Positions 25,478-34,262 of a stretch of DNA of 64,000 nt are shown here, piece by piece. Within the stretch, counting starts at the first letter, position 1; each line of letters opens with the position of its first letter. This DNA is from Eudoraea adriatica DSM 19308 (GTDB lineage: Bacteria; Bacteroidota; Bacteroidia; Flavobacteriales; Flavobacteriaceae). Below the pieces are notes generated by a model. That model saw only the letters and a list, made by a program, of their open reading frames with translations. It did no database searches and was not told where the DNA came from. A program made the translations under genes and the position numbers. The DNA lies in NCBI RefSeq assembly GCF_000382125.1, contig NZ_KB907546.1, positions 620,001-684,000 of the forward strand, in the 5' to 3' direction.

Positions 25478-25508
25478 AAAAAAGGCTGCTTATCAGGCAG
25501 CCTTTTTT
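25478..25508. terminator. Bidirectional intrinsic terminator
   Basis: GGCTGC / GCAGCC stem (25484-25489 with 25497-25502) extended by six A-T pairs on the outside, giving a T-run on both strands. It ends sodC on the minus strand and anything transcribed from the 25316 ORF on the plus strand. Confidence 0.78.
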
Positions 25509-25526
25509 AGTTAAAATTATCTGCTT

Positions 25527-26114
25527 TTATTCAATTATACCGGTACAACTTACTCTCGCACCTGCTGCCCCGCTGGGTTGGGATGTAAAATCATCAAAGC
25601 CCTGATGGACAATAACAGCTTTGCCCAAAATATTCTTATTTTCATCCTCACAGCCAATACACCATTGGTCCGTGCTAAATTCTACAACTGCATTACCATC
25701 TTCATCTGCAGTGAAATTTCCGATGTCGCCTTTATGATACCCTTCGTCTGCCCCCCACTTTCCATGAGGTTCATGTGTAGGATTCCAATGCCCTCCGGAG
25801 GACGTACCATCATCTGAAGAACAATCTGCCTTTTCATGGATATGAATTGCGTGTTCTCCTGCGCTAAGCCCGCTTAATGTGGCTTTCATTGACACTGTCC
25901 CGTTTTCTTCTGTAAAAACAACTTCACCCTGCACATTACTGTTGCTTTTGGGTTCCATGGAAAATTGGATGACTTCCACATTTGCTTCCTCTGCAATTTG
26001 TTGCACGGGTTCATCCGTTGCAGACTGGCCTTCTTTTTCGGCCTTTTTAGCATCTTTACAGTTATAGGCCAGCACAAGAACCATACTTAGTGCTATTAAT
26101 TGTATTCTCTTCAT
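25527..26114 (-). CDS. sodC: Cu/Zn superoxide dismutase, lipoprotein
   Basis: A 195-residue periplasmic/outer-membrane lipoprotein (lipobox-type AYNC, Cys19) with a Cu/Zn SOD domain from about residue 48. Copper ligands appear in GEHAIHIHEKADC, zinc ligands in GGHWNPTHEPHG and the bridging His and Asp region, and the final His in AVIVHQGFDD; the intramolecular disulfide cysteine is in ARVSCTGIIE. It dismutates superoxide outside the cytoplasm. An acidic linker separates the lipid anchor from the domain. Monocistronic, closed by a strong terminator. Confidence 0.93.
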   Translation of the reverse strand: MKRIQLIALSMVLVLAYNCKDAKKAEKEGQSATDEPVQQIAEEANVEVIQFSMEPKSNSNVQGEVVFTEENGTVSMKATLSGLSAGEHAIHIHEKADCSSDDGTSSGGHWNPTHEPHGKWGADEGYHKGDIGNFTADEDGNAVVEFSTDQWCIGCEDENKNILGKAVIVHQGFDDFTSQPSGAAGARVSCTGIIE

Positions 26115-26337
26115 TTTTTTTATGTTTTATGATATTTTGAAAGTTAAGGAATATTCGTTGGTAAGTCAAAACAATAATTATAATGATTTGTAAAATATGA
26201 TCGGAACCTGTTTTAATGGCACTTGCTATATCGGTAAAAAGGATGCCTTAATGTGCCTTCCGGACCCTCAGATTCTCATTAGCAAATATTCAATAATGCC
26301 TTATTTCCTTGAGTAATTAGATAAGATTTCCTTTGTC

Positions 26338-27552
26338 TCAACCTTTTAGGTGCGTAATAACTTGTGTCTCACTATGCAGGGTTTTGTGCACAGGGCATTT
26401 ATCTGCTATTTCCAGGATACGTTGTACCTTTTTCTCATCAATACTTCCGGTTAGCTTTAATTCTCTGTGAAAAGTGTCAATTTTTGTACCCGGAGATTCG
26501 CAATCCTGGCAGTCCTCCGCATGCGATTTGCTATATGAGGTATGTACTTCAACATTCTGCAAGTCCCAGCCTTTTCGTTTTACATACATCTGAATAGTCA
26601 TTGCAGTACAAGCAGACAAGCCTGCCGAGACCAGTTCATATGGAGAAGGTCCAAAATCATTACCACCAAATTCTTCCGGCTCATCAGCCATCATATAGTG
26701 ATTACCCACTTTCATTGAAGTCGAAAATCCATCTTCGGAATCCAGGCTGGCCACTACCTGATGTTCAGAACTAACTCTTTTATCCGGAGGAATTTCAAGG
26801 TAACGTTTTGCCCAACCTGAAATTACGCTGCCCGTGTAGGTTGAATCTTTTTTATTTGAAAGCAGGTGATCAGCCCCGTCTAAAGAGATAAAGCTCTTTG
26901 GGTGATGCGCAGCAACATAAATATCTTCGGCATTCTTAATAGCCACAATCTGATCTTGCGGAGAATGCATTATCAAAATTGGTTTGCGCAGCCCTTTAAC
27001 TATTTGCGGAAGTGTCTTTCTTTCCAGATCCTCCAGAAATTGTTTTTTTATAGTGAAATCCCGTCCACCTATATTAACAACAGCCTTCCCTTTTAAGTTT
27101 ATTTCTTCAATATTACTTCGTAATAAATTTTTTACGTGTACAGGGTCTGAAGGTGCGGCAATTGTGGCTATAGCCTTTATAGAAGTAATTTCCGAAGCAG
27201 CAATTATTGCTGCGGCCCCTCCAAGGGAGTGCCCTATTAAAAGGCCCGGCGCTTTGTAGGTTTTGCGGAGATACTCTGCTGCAGCTACTAAATCTTCCAC
27301 ATTTCCGGAGAAATTTGTGTCAGCAAAATCGCCTTCACTTTCCCCCAGACCGGTGAAATCAAAACGCAAAACACCAAAACCGTTGGAAGTAAGTGACTTA
27401 CTTATATTTTTAATAGCCAGGAGGTTTTTATTACAGGTAAAACAATGTGCAAATAGCACAAAATTATGTGGAAGTTGATTTGCTGGTAACTCCAACCTTC
27501 CGGCAAGTTGCTGTCCCGACTTGTTATAAAAAATTACTTTTTGTAGGCTCAT
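26338..27552 (-). CDS. Bifunctional alpha/beta hydrolase-OsmC fusion
   Basis: A 404-residue cytoplasmic fusion. Residues about 1-250 form an alpha/beta hydrolase (GxSxG as GHSLGG, Asp in MHSPQDQIV, His in GADHLLS). Residues about 265-404 form an OsmC/Ohr-like domain whose two reactive cysteines are in GLSACTAMTIQMY and ADKCPVHKTLH. OsmC proteins reduce organic hydroperoxides through this cysteine pair. The same fusion is widespread in Bacteroidota; the hydrolase may supply or process the hydroperoxide substrate, which is not proven. It lies near sodC, another oxidative-stress gene, but 220 bases apart. Confidence 0.92.
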   Translation of the reverse strand: MSLQKVIFYNKSGQQLAGRLELPANQLPHNFVLFAHCFTCNKNLLAIKNISKSLTSNGFGVLRFDFTGLGESEGDFADTNFSGNVEDLVAAAEYLRKTYKAPGLLIGHSLGGAAAIIAASEITSIKAIATIAAPSDPVHVKNLLRSNIEEINLKGKAVVNIGGRDFTIKKQFLEDLERKTLPQIVKGLRKPILIMHSPQDQIVAIKNAEDIYVAAHHPKSFISLDGADHLLSNKKDSTYTGSVISGWAKRYLEIPPDKRVSSEHQVVASLDSEDGFSTSMKVGNHYMMADEPEEFGGNDFGPSPYELVSAGLSACTAMTIQMYVKRKGWDLQNVEVHTSYSKSHAEDCQDCESPGTKIDTFHRELKLTGSIDEKKVQRILEIADKCPVHKTLHSETQVITHLKG

Positions 27553-27662
27553 AACGCTATTTAATTAATTTGTAGTCGAATAAAAGATACAATACTTTCT
27601 TACAGGCAGAAACTCTTTAAAATCAGAAAGTAACCCTTAATAGCGGCAAAGGCATGGAATGG

Positions 27663-28349
27663 TTATTTTATATTACTATTTTTTCGGCGTAAATCAGGGT
27701 TATAAAAAACAGCAAATTGTAAACGATCGAAATTTGAAGTGTTAAAATGATTCTTCAAATACCCGAGTTGAAAACTTAAATTTTCGATAACATTGATCCC
27801 AAGAGCGGCATAAAGCCTGTTCTGGCCAAAGATTTCATCCTGAAGATTTAAAAACACCTCGTCATAGAAGTTGAGGAAAAGGGTTTTTGTAAGTGGAAGG
27901 GTTATTTGAAGTCTATACCTTGCTCTATGCTGGGTATCCGTAAATGACCCTGAGCTTAAAAACCGTTGCTCGAAACGGAATCGGTGTTCAAATAAAAGTT
28001 TCCAAACTTTATTTTTAAGGATAAATTGCTCAAAAATCCTGTTTTCCAGCAATTTATTTTCGTTCGGGATATCTTCAAATGTAGTATCGGTATCAATGTA
28101 TCCATAACCTATTGTAGCTATTGCATCTGAATTAATATGGTAATTAAGGCCAGTTCGCAGCAATAATTGATTGAAATTACTCGTGGTCTCATAATAGCGA
28201 AACTGAGCTTCGGAATGAATGCTAAAGCGCTCTGAAATTTTATTAGTACCAAAGTACATATACCACGCACCTAATTTGTCTTCCCCTGTTTCCTGCGCTT
28301 TGCTTAAGGAGACGACCAAAAGGATTAAAATAATCGCAAATTTTCTCAT
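27663..28349 (-). CDS. DUF2490 outer-membrane barrel-like protein
   Basis: A 228-residue protein starting at 28349 (MRKFAIILILLVVSLSKAQ, a clean Sec signal); an upstream in-frame ATG at 28385 would add 12 residues before the signal. The mature region is DUF2490: alternating aromatic/polar strands such as LGAWYMYFGTNKI, FSIHSEAQFRYYE and FEHRFRFEQRFL, ending with YNPDLRRKNS. The pattern suggests an outer-membrane beta-barrel of unknown function. It lies downstream of the S9 peptidase gene on the same strand, separated by a large hairpin. Confidence 0.85.
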   Translation of the reverse strand: MRKFAIILILLVVSLSKAQETGEDKLGAWYMYFGTNKISERFSIHSEAQFRYYETTSNFNQLLLRTGLNYHINSDAIATIGYGYIDTDTTFEDIPNENKLLENRIFEQFILKNKVWKLLFEHRFRFEQRFLSSGSFTDTQHRARYRLQITLPLTKTLFLNFYDEVFLNLQDEIFGQNRLYAALGINVIENLSFQLGYLKNHFNTSNFDRLQFAVFYNPDLRRKNSNIK

Positions 28350-28383
28350 TTGTAAATATCTTTTAAATAAAACTATAAATTTC

Positions 28384-28422
28384 AAGCTCGCTTTAATGTC
28401 AAAATATTATTAAAGCGAGCTT
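28384..28422. repeat. 14-bp perfect inverted repeat between the S9 peptidase and DUF2490 genes
   Basis: AAGCTCGCTTTAAT (28384-28397) and its exact reverse complement (28409-28422) flank an 11-base spacer. Neither strand has a T-run after the stem, so it is not a standard terminator; it could be an mRNA-stabilising or processing hairpin, or an operator in the DUF2490 promoter. Confidence 0.7.
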
Positions 28423-28473
28423 ATATATTGAATTATAATATTTAAAATAAATTAATTCACTAGTATTCAGGGT

Positions 28474-30420
28474 TTAAGAACCGGAATTCATTTCCATTGT
28501 TTCACCATCATTTATAGGGGTGCCTTTATCTTGCTTCAGATATACATCTAAAAATTCCAGAATCTTACTATATGCTTCAATCTGATTTTCCTTTTTTTCA
28601 AAGCCATGACCTTCGTCTTCAAATAAGACGTATTCTACCGGAACACCATTTTTTCTAACTCCTGCAACAATTTCATCAGATTCTACCTGCAAAACCCTGG
28701 GGTCCTGGGCGCCTTGTAAAACAATCAAGGGTTTAGTAACCTTATCTGTATGGTATAAAGGTGAAATTTTTCTAAGCCGAACAGAATCAGCACTATTGGG
28801 GTCTCCCAATTCCTTAAAAAGTGCATCTTTAAAGGACTCCCACCATGGTGGAATACTTCGCAGTGTTCTTATCCAGTTGGTAACTCCGAATAAATTTACT
28901 CCTACTGCAAATTCATCAGGGGTATAGGTAAGTGCAGCCATAGTCATATAGCCGCCATAAGAGCCACCTATGATACCAATCTTAGATGCATCAATTTCTG
29001 TTTGTTGGGAAAGCCAGTTTTTACCCTCAACACAATCTTTTAAATCCTTATCCCCATGATTTAAATCGTCCATCTGATAAAATGTCTTTCCATAACCGCT
29101 GCTCCCTCTGTTGTTCACCGCAAGGATCGCATAGCCATGGTTTACCATATATTGCACTAGGGAATTAAAATTTTGTCTTGACTGTCCTCCGGGACCACCA
29201 TGCACCCAAACCAGCGCTGGTACTTTGTTTTCAGCATTAGCCTGATGCGGTTTATAATAAATGGCTGGTATTTCAACCCCATCAAAAGAATTAAATCGTA
29301 TTACTTCTGCTGTAACCAGATGTTCACCTTTAATTTCAGGGTTTAAAACGTTTGTAAGTTGATTTTGCTCTTTCGTTTCTAAATCATATACAAATAAATT
29401 AGATGGTGTATTTGAACCCCCGGCATAAAACCTCATAGTCTTTTCATCCTTCGAAAAACCTACATTGGTAATACTGGTATTATCAAATTTGGGTAGTTCA
29501 ATATTTTCACCTGAAGCCACATCTTTAACTTCAATAACATTTTTGGCATCTTCATTTATATAAGTCACCTGGTAGGTGTCATTTTCAGTAAAATAACTTC
29601 CAACAATATCCCAATTCCGTTCCATGACTTTTTCACGGGAGCCATCGGCAATATTATATTTCATGAGGTAAGCAAATTCCGCACCATCGTCTGTCGTATA
29701 ATATAGCGATGAACCATCTTTGGAAAAGTCCTCATAACTATTAGCACTTTGATTTGGATTTATTTTTGTTGCAGATTTATCCTCCAAGCTATAAAGAAAC
29801 ATATCGCTATCATTAGTGTTTATGGCCTTACTAAGGGGAAGATATTTTTTATCATGTGAGATCCCACCAATATCATATCCTTCATCGTTTTGATAGAGCA
29901 GGGTAGGACTAAAACTCTCTAAATCCATCTCATAAAGATCCATATACCTCTTATCCCTTTTATTAGAGGTAAAGAAAAAGCTTTTATTGTCATCTGCCCA
30001 TACATAGAAAATCGATCTGGCACCTTCATAAGGAGTAAGGTCAGTGTGTGTTCCTTCTCCATCCATTAGATAGATATGATAAATTTCATCACCATTATTG
30101 TCCATTTCAAACAGCATACGTTCGTCTTCCGGGAAATAGGAAATGGAAAAGACAGAGGAGCTATCAGATGCAGTAACCGGGACAAAATCTCCTCCTGATG
30201 AAGCAACTGTGTACATATTATAAATACCTGAACGGTTGCTGGTAACTAATAATTTTGATTTATCCGGGGAAAAACTACCACCAAAAACACTTTCATTATC
30301 CATCATTTGTTTTATAGTATATGTCTCGAGAGTTTCTGCAATGTTTGGTTTTGTTTGGTTTTTTTCCTGTTTACAACTCCAAATAGTAACGGCGATTAGC
30401 AGTACGATCAGTTTTTTCAT
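28474..30420 (-). CDS. S9 family peptidase lipoprotein (DPP/acylaminoacyl peptidase-like)
   Basis: A 648-residue lipoprotein (start at 30420 preferred, MKKLIVLLIAVTIWSC; an ATG at 30429 adds three residues). A beta-propeller (about residues 40-380) precedes an alpha/beta hydrolase domain. Catalytic triad: Ser487 in GGSYGGY, Asp in GAQDPRV, His in DEGHGF. Unlike the enzyme at 10442-12469 it has the canonical nucleophile elbow. It is likely surface or periplasmic and removes short N-terminal peptides. Ends in a polar tail (INDGETMEMNSGS). Monocistronic. Confidence 0.9.
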   Translation of the reverse strand: MKKLIVLLIAVTIWSCKQEKNQTKPNIAETLETYTIKQMMDNESVFGGSFSPDKSKLLVTSNRSGIYNMYTVASSGGDFVPVTASDSSSVFSISYFPEDERMLFEMDNNGDEIYHIYLMDGEGTHTDLTPYEGARSIFYVWADDNKSFFFTSNKRDKRYMDLYEMDLESFSPTLLYQNDEGYDIGGISHDKKYLPLSKAINTNDSDMFLYSLEDKSATKINPNQSANSYEDFSKDGSSLYYTTDDGAEFAYLMKYNIADGSREKVMERNWDIVGSYFTENDTYQVTYINEDAKNVIEVKDVASGENIELPKFDNTSITNVGFSKDEKTMRFYAGGSNTPSNLFVYDLETKEQNQLTNVLNPEIKGEHLVTAEVIRFNSFDGVEIPAIYYKPHQANAENKVPALVWVHGGPGGQSRQNFNSLVQYMVNHGYAILAVNNRGSSGYGKTFYQMDDLNHGDKDLKDCVEGKNWLSQQTEIDASKIGIIGGSYGGYMTMAALTYTPDEFAVGVNLFGVTNWIRTLRSIPPWWESFKDALFKELGDPNSADSVRLRKISPLYHTDKVTKPLIVLQGAQDPRVLQVESDEIVAGVRKNGVPVEYVLFEDEGHGFEKKENQIEAYSKILEFLDVYLKQDKGTPINDGETMEMNSGS

Positions 30421-30682
30421 ATTTACCATAGTTTTAAGATTGATAGTTAAATTATAATTACCTTAAAAAAGAAAGAAGAATGATCAATTTTTATTAACGG
30501 AAATAATTGACATTCTGGAATTAAAGAAAGGCACTTAGGATTAGCAGCTAAATATACCAAAAAGTTACATTGCAAATCTTAATAGCTTGTTAATGGTATT
30601 TTGCACCTCAATTTCAGAAATATTAAAAAGTCCTTTTCTTTAAATTCAATTCTTTTTAATACTCTTTATGAATGTGGTTGAA

Positions 30683-31936
30683 TTAAGGCTCCCTTACATA
30701 GATTTCTCCATCCTTCATTACAAACTTAACGGATTTTATTGCCGAAATATCGTCGATGGGGTTGCCCTGAACAGCGATGACGTCAGCTAAAAAGCCTTTT
30801 TTGATCTGCCCAAGGCCATCGAGATGGAATACTCTGGCATTTATTGAAGTTGCAGATTTTAATACAGCTAATGGGGTCATACCATATTCGATCATTAATT
30901 CCATTTCCCGATAATTTTCACCATGGCTGAAAACACCTACATCGCCACCAAAAATAATCTCAACCCCAGATTGAAGAGCTTCCTTAAATGAAGCCTTTTT
31001 TTGGATAATTCTGTTTGGCACGGGGCCTTTACCTTTTATCCAACCACCATATTGGGCAACAGATTCCCCTGCAGCAAGCGTAGGACAAAAAGCAACATTG
31101 TTTTCTTTCATTAAATTAAACGATTTCAAGGTTCCAAAATCCCCGTGCTCAATGGTTTCCACACCTGCAAGAACTGCCCGTCGGATTCCCTCAGGGGTGC
31201 TTGCATGGGCTACGACGTACCTTCCCGCGGTTTCAGCCGTGGCTACCATTACTTCTAGTTCATTCAGTAAAAAAGTAGGTTGCGCCGGCTCTCCGGTTTT
31301 CCACCTGTAATCGGCATAGACCTTAATGAAGTCTGATCCATTACCAATCTGCCTGCGTACTGTTCTAATTGCCTCATCAATTCCACTTACCGTTTCGGCT
31401 CCAAGCGGAACGGTAACACCTTCATGAAATCCTTTAGGACCGTAAGCTCCGGTAGCTACTATTGCCGGGCCCGCAACAAGCAAACGCGGTCCGGGAATAA
31501 TCCCTTCATCAATAGTTTTTTTAAGATATACATCGGTATAGCCCGCTCCCTCAGCGCCCAGATCCCGCATCGTGGTAATTCCGGCCAATAGTGATTTTTT
31601 CGCGTAAACCGCGCCTCGGATTGCTCGTTCTGCAGAAGATTCTTTAAGTACCTGGTCATTCCAGCTGGTTTCATTATAAGGGTGAAGCAGGAGATGTGAA
31701 TGCCCCTCTATTATCCCCGGCATAAGTGTCATCCCCTTAAGTAAAATAGTATCTTTTATAATTTTTACAGGACATTTATCAGGAGGTCCGGCATACGCAA
31801 TAACATTGCCATCCACAACGACTATCCAATTGGTAAATAAAGCTTCTCCATCAAATACCCTATCGGGAACTAATAGGGATTGACTCTGCATTACGGTACT
31901 TAATAGCAAAAAGAATAAGAAATATAGTTTTTTCAT
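30683..31936 (-). CDS. Exported imidazolonepropionase-like amidohydrolase
   Basis: A 417-residue amidohydrolase with a Sec signal (MKKLYFLFFLLLSTVMQSQ). Metal-site motifs of the family are visible: GHSHLLLHP (HxH), Lys in DFIKVYADYRW (bridging Lys), VVAHASTPEG, IEHGDFG and GGDVGVFSHG (final Asp). The subgroup includes imidazolonepropionase relatives and Xaa-Pro dipeptidases, so cleavage of proline-type dipeptides in the periplasm is likely but unproven. It is one of three amidohydrolase genes within 5 kb; the CDP-alcohol phosphatidyltransferase gene lies 43 bases upstream on the same strand. Confidence 0.87.
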   Translation of the reverse strand: MKKLYFLFFLLLSTVMQSQSLLVPDRVFDGEALFTNWIVVVDGNVIAYAGPPDKCPVKIIKDTILLKGMTLMPGIIEGHSHLLLHPYNETSWNDQVLKESSAERAIRGAVYAKKSLLAGITTMRDLGAEGAGYTDVYLKKTIDEGIIPGPRLLVAGPAIVATGAYGPKGFHEGVTVPLGAETVSGIDEAIRTVRRQIGNGSDFIKVYADYRWKTGEPAQPTFLLNELEVMVATAETAGRYVVAHASTPEGIRRAVLAGVETIEHGDFGTLKSFNLMKENNVAFCPTLAAGESVAQYGGWIKGKGPVPNRIIQKKASFKEALQSGVEIIFGGDVGVFSHGENYREMELMIEYGMTPLAVLKSATSINARVFHLDGLGQIKKGFLADVIAVQGNPIDDISAIKSVKFVMKDGEIYVREP

Positions 31937-31979
31937 TTTTATGTCTTAATTGGGGTATAGTATTAATCAATAAATATAA

Positions 31980-32747
31980 TTATCGGTTTAACAGCTTCCG
32001 AATTTTAATGAATAAAAAAATAAAGAAGGAATAACCGATAAAAAAGGGAATGATATAGTGGTCCAGTTGAAACATGAACATTATACCTATGAGTAAAAGC
32101 TGAAATCCAAGTCCAAAAGTAGAAACGGCTGTCATTAGCCAATTAGGTAGATTTGGACTATCAACTGCATTTCGGTCCAGTCGATAAATTATGCGGTCAA
32201 ACATTCCATAGAAGAGGTTATAGAGCCTAAAAAGAAAATTCACCGTTTCCTGGTTTTCTCCTTTCATAGCTTTTGGCGGGTCATGTTCAAAAATTCGGCT
32301 AGTAGTATCCCCATTGAATTTATTTCTTAGAATAACATAATAATAGTTATAAAGAGTTCCCTGCAACTGAATGCCTATAAATGCCAGGATAGTAAACCAG
32401 ATTGAACCTTCCGTAACGTACCAGATAGCAACCAAAATCAGAAGGTTTAGGATAATGTCGGAAACAGAATCCAAATATCTCCCGGTGTAGGAAGGCTGAT
32501 TTTTAATCCGAGCTAATTCTCCGTCTGCCGCATCCAGGATTGATTTTAATACCAGAAAGAATGCTGCAGCCCAGTAATAGTGGTTTAGGATACATAAGAT
32601 ACCGAGAAGGCCCGAAATTATAAAACCTATGGTGACATGAATAGGGGTAATAGTTGTGGTTTTTAAAGAATTTGCAATGATTTTGGCAATGGGTCTGCCA
32701 TAATCTGAAAGGTCTATAAATTGATATTCCTTTGGTAATTTAGACAT
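31980..32747 (-). CDS. CDP-alcohol phosphatidyltransferase family protein
   Basis: A 255-residue inner-membrane enzyme. The catalytic signature D-G-x2-A-R-x8-G-x3-D-x3-D is complete (DGELAR … GRYLDSVSD). Several hydrophobic segments follow. It transfers a phospho-alcohol from a CDP-activated donor to an alcohol acceptor to build a phospholipid; which alcohol cannot be read. It is not the PgsA or PssA type by length and the polar N-terminus. Lies between amidohydrolase genes on the same strand (43 bases before the 31936 gene, 134 bases after the 32882 gene). Confidence 0.88.
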   Translation of the reverse strand: MSKLPKEYQFIDLSDYGRPIAKIIANSLKTTTITPIHVTIGFIISGLLGILCILNHYYWAAAFFLVLKSILDAADGELARIKNQPSYTGRYLDSVSDIILNLLILVAIWYVTEGSIWFTILAFIGIQLQGTLYNYYYVILRNKFNGDTTSRIFEHDPPKAMKGENQETVNFLFRLYNLFYGMFDRIIYRLDRNAVDSPNLPNWLMTAVSTFGLGFQLLLIGIMFMFQLDHYIIPFFIGYSFFIFLFIKIRKLLNR

Positions 32748-32881
32748 CGCATTTTAAGCCGATACTTCGGAAGATATTAATAACGACAACACGCTTGCTT
32801 AATATGCAGTAAAGGCTTTACACAAAAGTAACATTAAATTTACAAATGGAAAACTTAGTCATTTGCTCACAGGTTGTGAAT

Positions 32882-34258
32882 CTATTTGGCAGAAGCACTT
32901 TTTGCAATTATTTGTAGTTTTTGATCAATATCTTCCTTGCTTAACCAAACACCCCGGACCATTACACCCGTCAAGTCTTTTAGGGCACCTATGTCTTCCA
33001 TTGGATTGGAATTAACAAGTAAAATATCTGCGGCCATCCCTTCCTTTAATTGCCCGAAAACATCTTCCATATCAAAAAATCGCGCCGGGTTAACTGTTCC
33101 CGACCTAATTATTTCTATTGGGGTTAATCCTGATGCTGCCATTCCTTCTATTTCATGATGGATGGAAAATCCCGGAACGTTAAATAACTGAGGCGCATCG
33201 GAACCCAGAAGTAATCCATGTCCCTTTTTGTTAAGCAAATAGATGAGTTTTCTTCTTATCTCAATAAAGATTTCCCACTGCTTTTTGTCAAAATTCGTTT
33301 CCGGACCGGTAGATGCTTCCTTACGAACTTTCCAATTTGATAAAGTTGCTTCAGACATGTATTTCATTTCTGGCTGTTGAAGCAGTGTCTCTCCATCTAC
33401 GGGAGCAAACCATCTTTCAAAAAGGCTTTGGGTAGGTACAATCCAGACTTTATTCTTTTCAGAGAGTTCAACAAGTGCCTCAATTTTGGCAGTATCTGCC
33501 AGTTTGGTGAAATTGTAGCCAAAAAACCCATTATCATTTGGATCTACATTTGCCGAAGCCGGCACCAAACCTTCTAAAAAACCATCAACATGGTCTATTG
33601 AGGCATATTTACTATTAAGGGCATGTTCAATACCAACATCAACAGGTACATGCCCTGAAAATGTAATCCCTGCTTCATTGGCTGTTTTAACTAATTCGTC
33701 AAACACATCGCGTTTAATTCCAGGATGGATTTTTAAAAAGTCATAGCCGTCATTTTTATAGGATATTACTTTGTTCCTGGCTTCTTCGGCAGTGGTAACA
33801 GAATTTCCATTTAAAGAAGGACTTGAAGTGAAAATCCGGGGGCTCAACAGCTCTCCCTTTTCAGCTGCTTTTCGGAGCTCCAGATGAGAGGGATGACCTA
33901 ACATTCCCCGTATGGTTGTAATACCGTTGGAGAGATAAAGAAAAAGGATTTCTTCTGTCCTTTCTTTAGAAGTGGGGGGCGAAGGAATATGGGCATGCAT
34001 TTCGGCCAGACCGGGCAACGCATATTTCCCTTGACCGTTTATCACTGTTTTATAAACTTCGTTATTTTCTATACTGGCCACAATTTTCTTGATCCTGCCT
34101 GAGTCTATGACGATTTGCCTGTCGGGGATAAGATCCCCAGTAACTGCATCAATTATGGTAACATTGGAAATTAAAATAGCCGTATCACTTATTTTATCCT
34201 GTGCCTGATTACAGGAAATAAGGAATAAAACAGCACCAATAATAAATAGTCTTTTCAT
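32882..34258 (-). CDS. Amidohydrolase lipoprotein (imidazolonepropionase-like), second copy
   Basis: A 458-residue lipoprotein (lipobox LISC, Cys16). Metal motifs: EMHAHIPSPP (HxH), FLKIHPGI (Lys), FSGHVPVDVG, IDHVDGFLEG and LLGSDAPQLF (Asp). It follows the 481-type amidohydrolase gene by only 4 bases on the minus strand, so the two are co-transcribed and probably arose by duplication followed by strong divergence. Substrate is unknown; peptide or cyclic-amide hydrolysis is the family norm. Confidence 0.87.
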   Translation of the reverse strand: MKRLFIIGAVLFLISCNQAQDKISDTAILISNVTIIDAVTGDLIPDRQIVIDSGRIKKIVASIENNEVYKTVINGQGKYALPGLAEMHAHIPSPPTSKERTEEILFLYLSNGITTIRGMLGHPSHLELRKAAEKGELLSPRIFTSSPSLNGNSVTTAEEARNKVISYKNDGYDFLKIHPGIKRDVFDELVKTANEAGITFSGHVPVDVGIEHALNSKYASIDHVDGFLEGLVPASANVDPNDNGFFGYNFTKLADTAKIEALVELSEKNKVWIVPTQSLFERWFAPVDGETLLQQPEMKYMSEATLSNWKVRKEASTGPETNFDKKQWEIFIEIRRKLIYLLNKKGHGLLLGSDAPQLFNVPGFSIHHEIEGMAASGLTPIEIIRSGTVNPARFFDMEDVFGQLKEGMAADILLVNSNPMEDIGALKDLTGVMVRGVWLSKEDIDQKLQIIAKSASAK

Positions 34259-34262
34259 GGGT

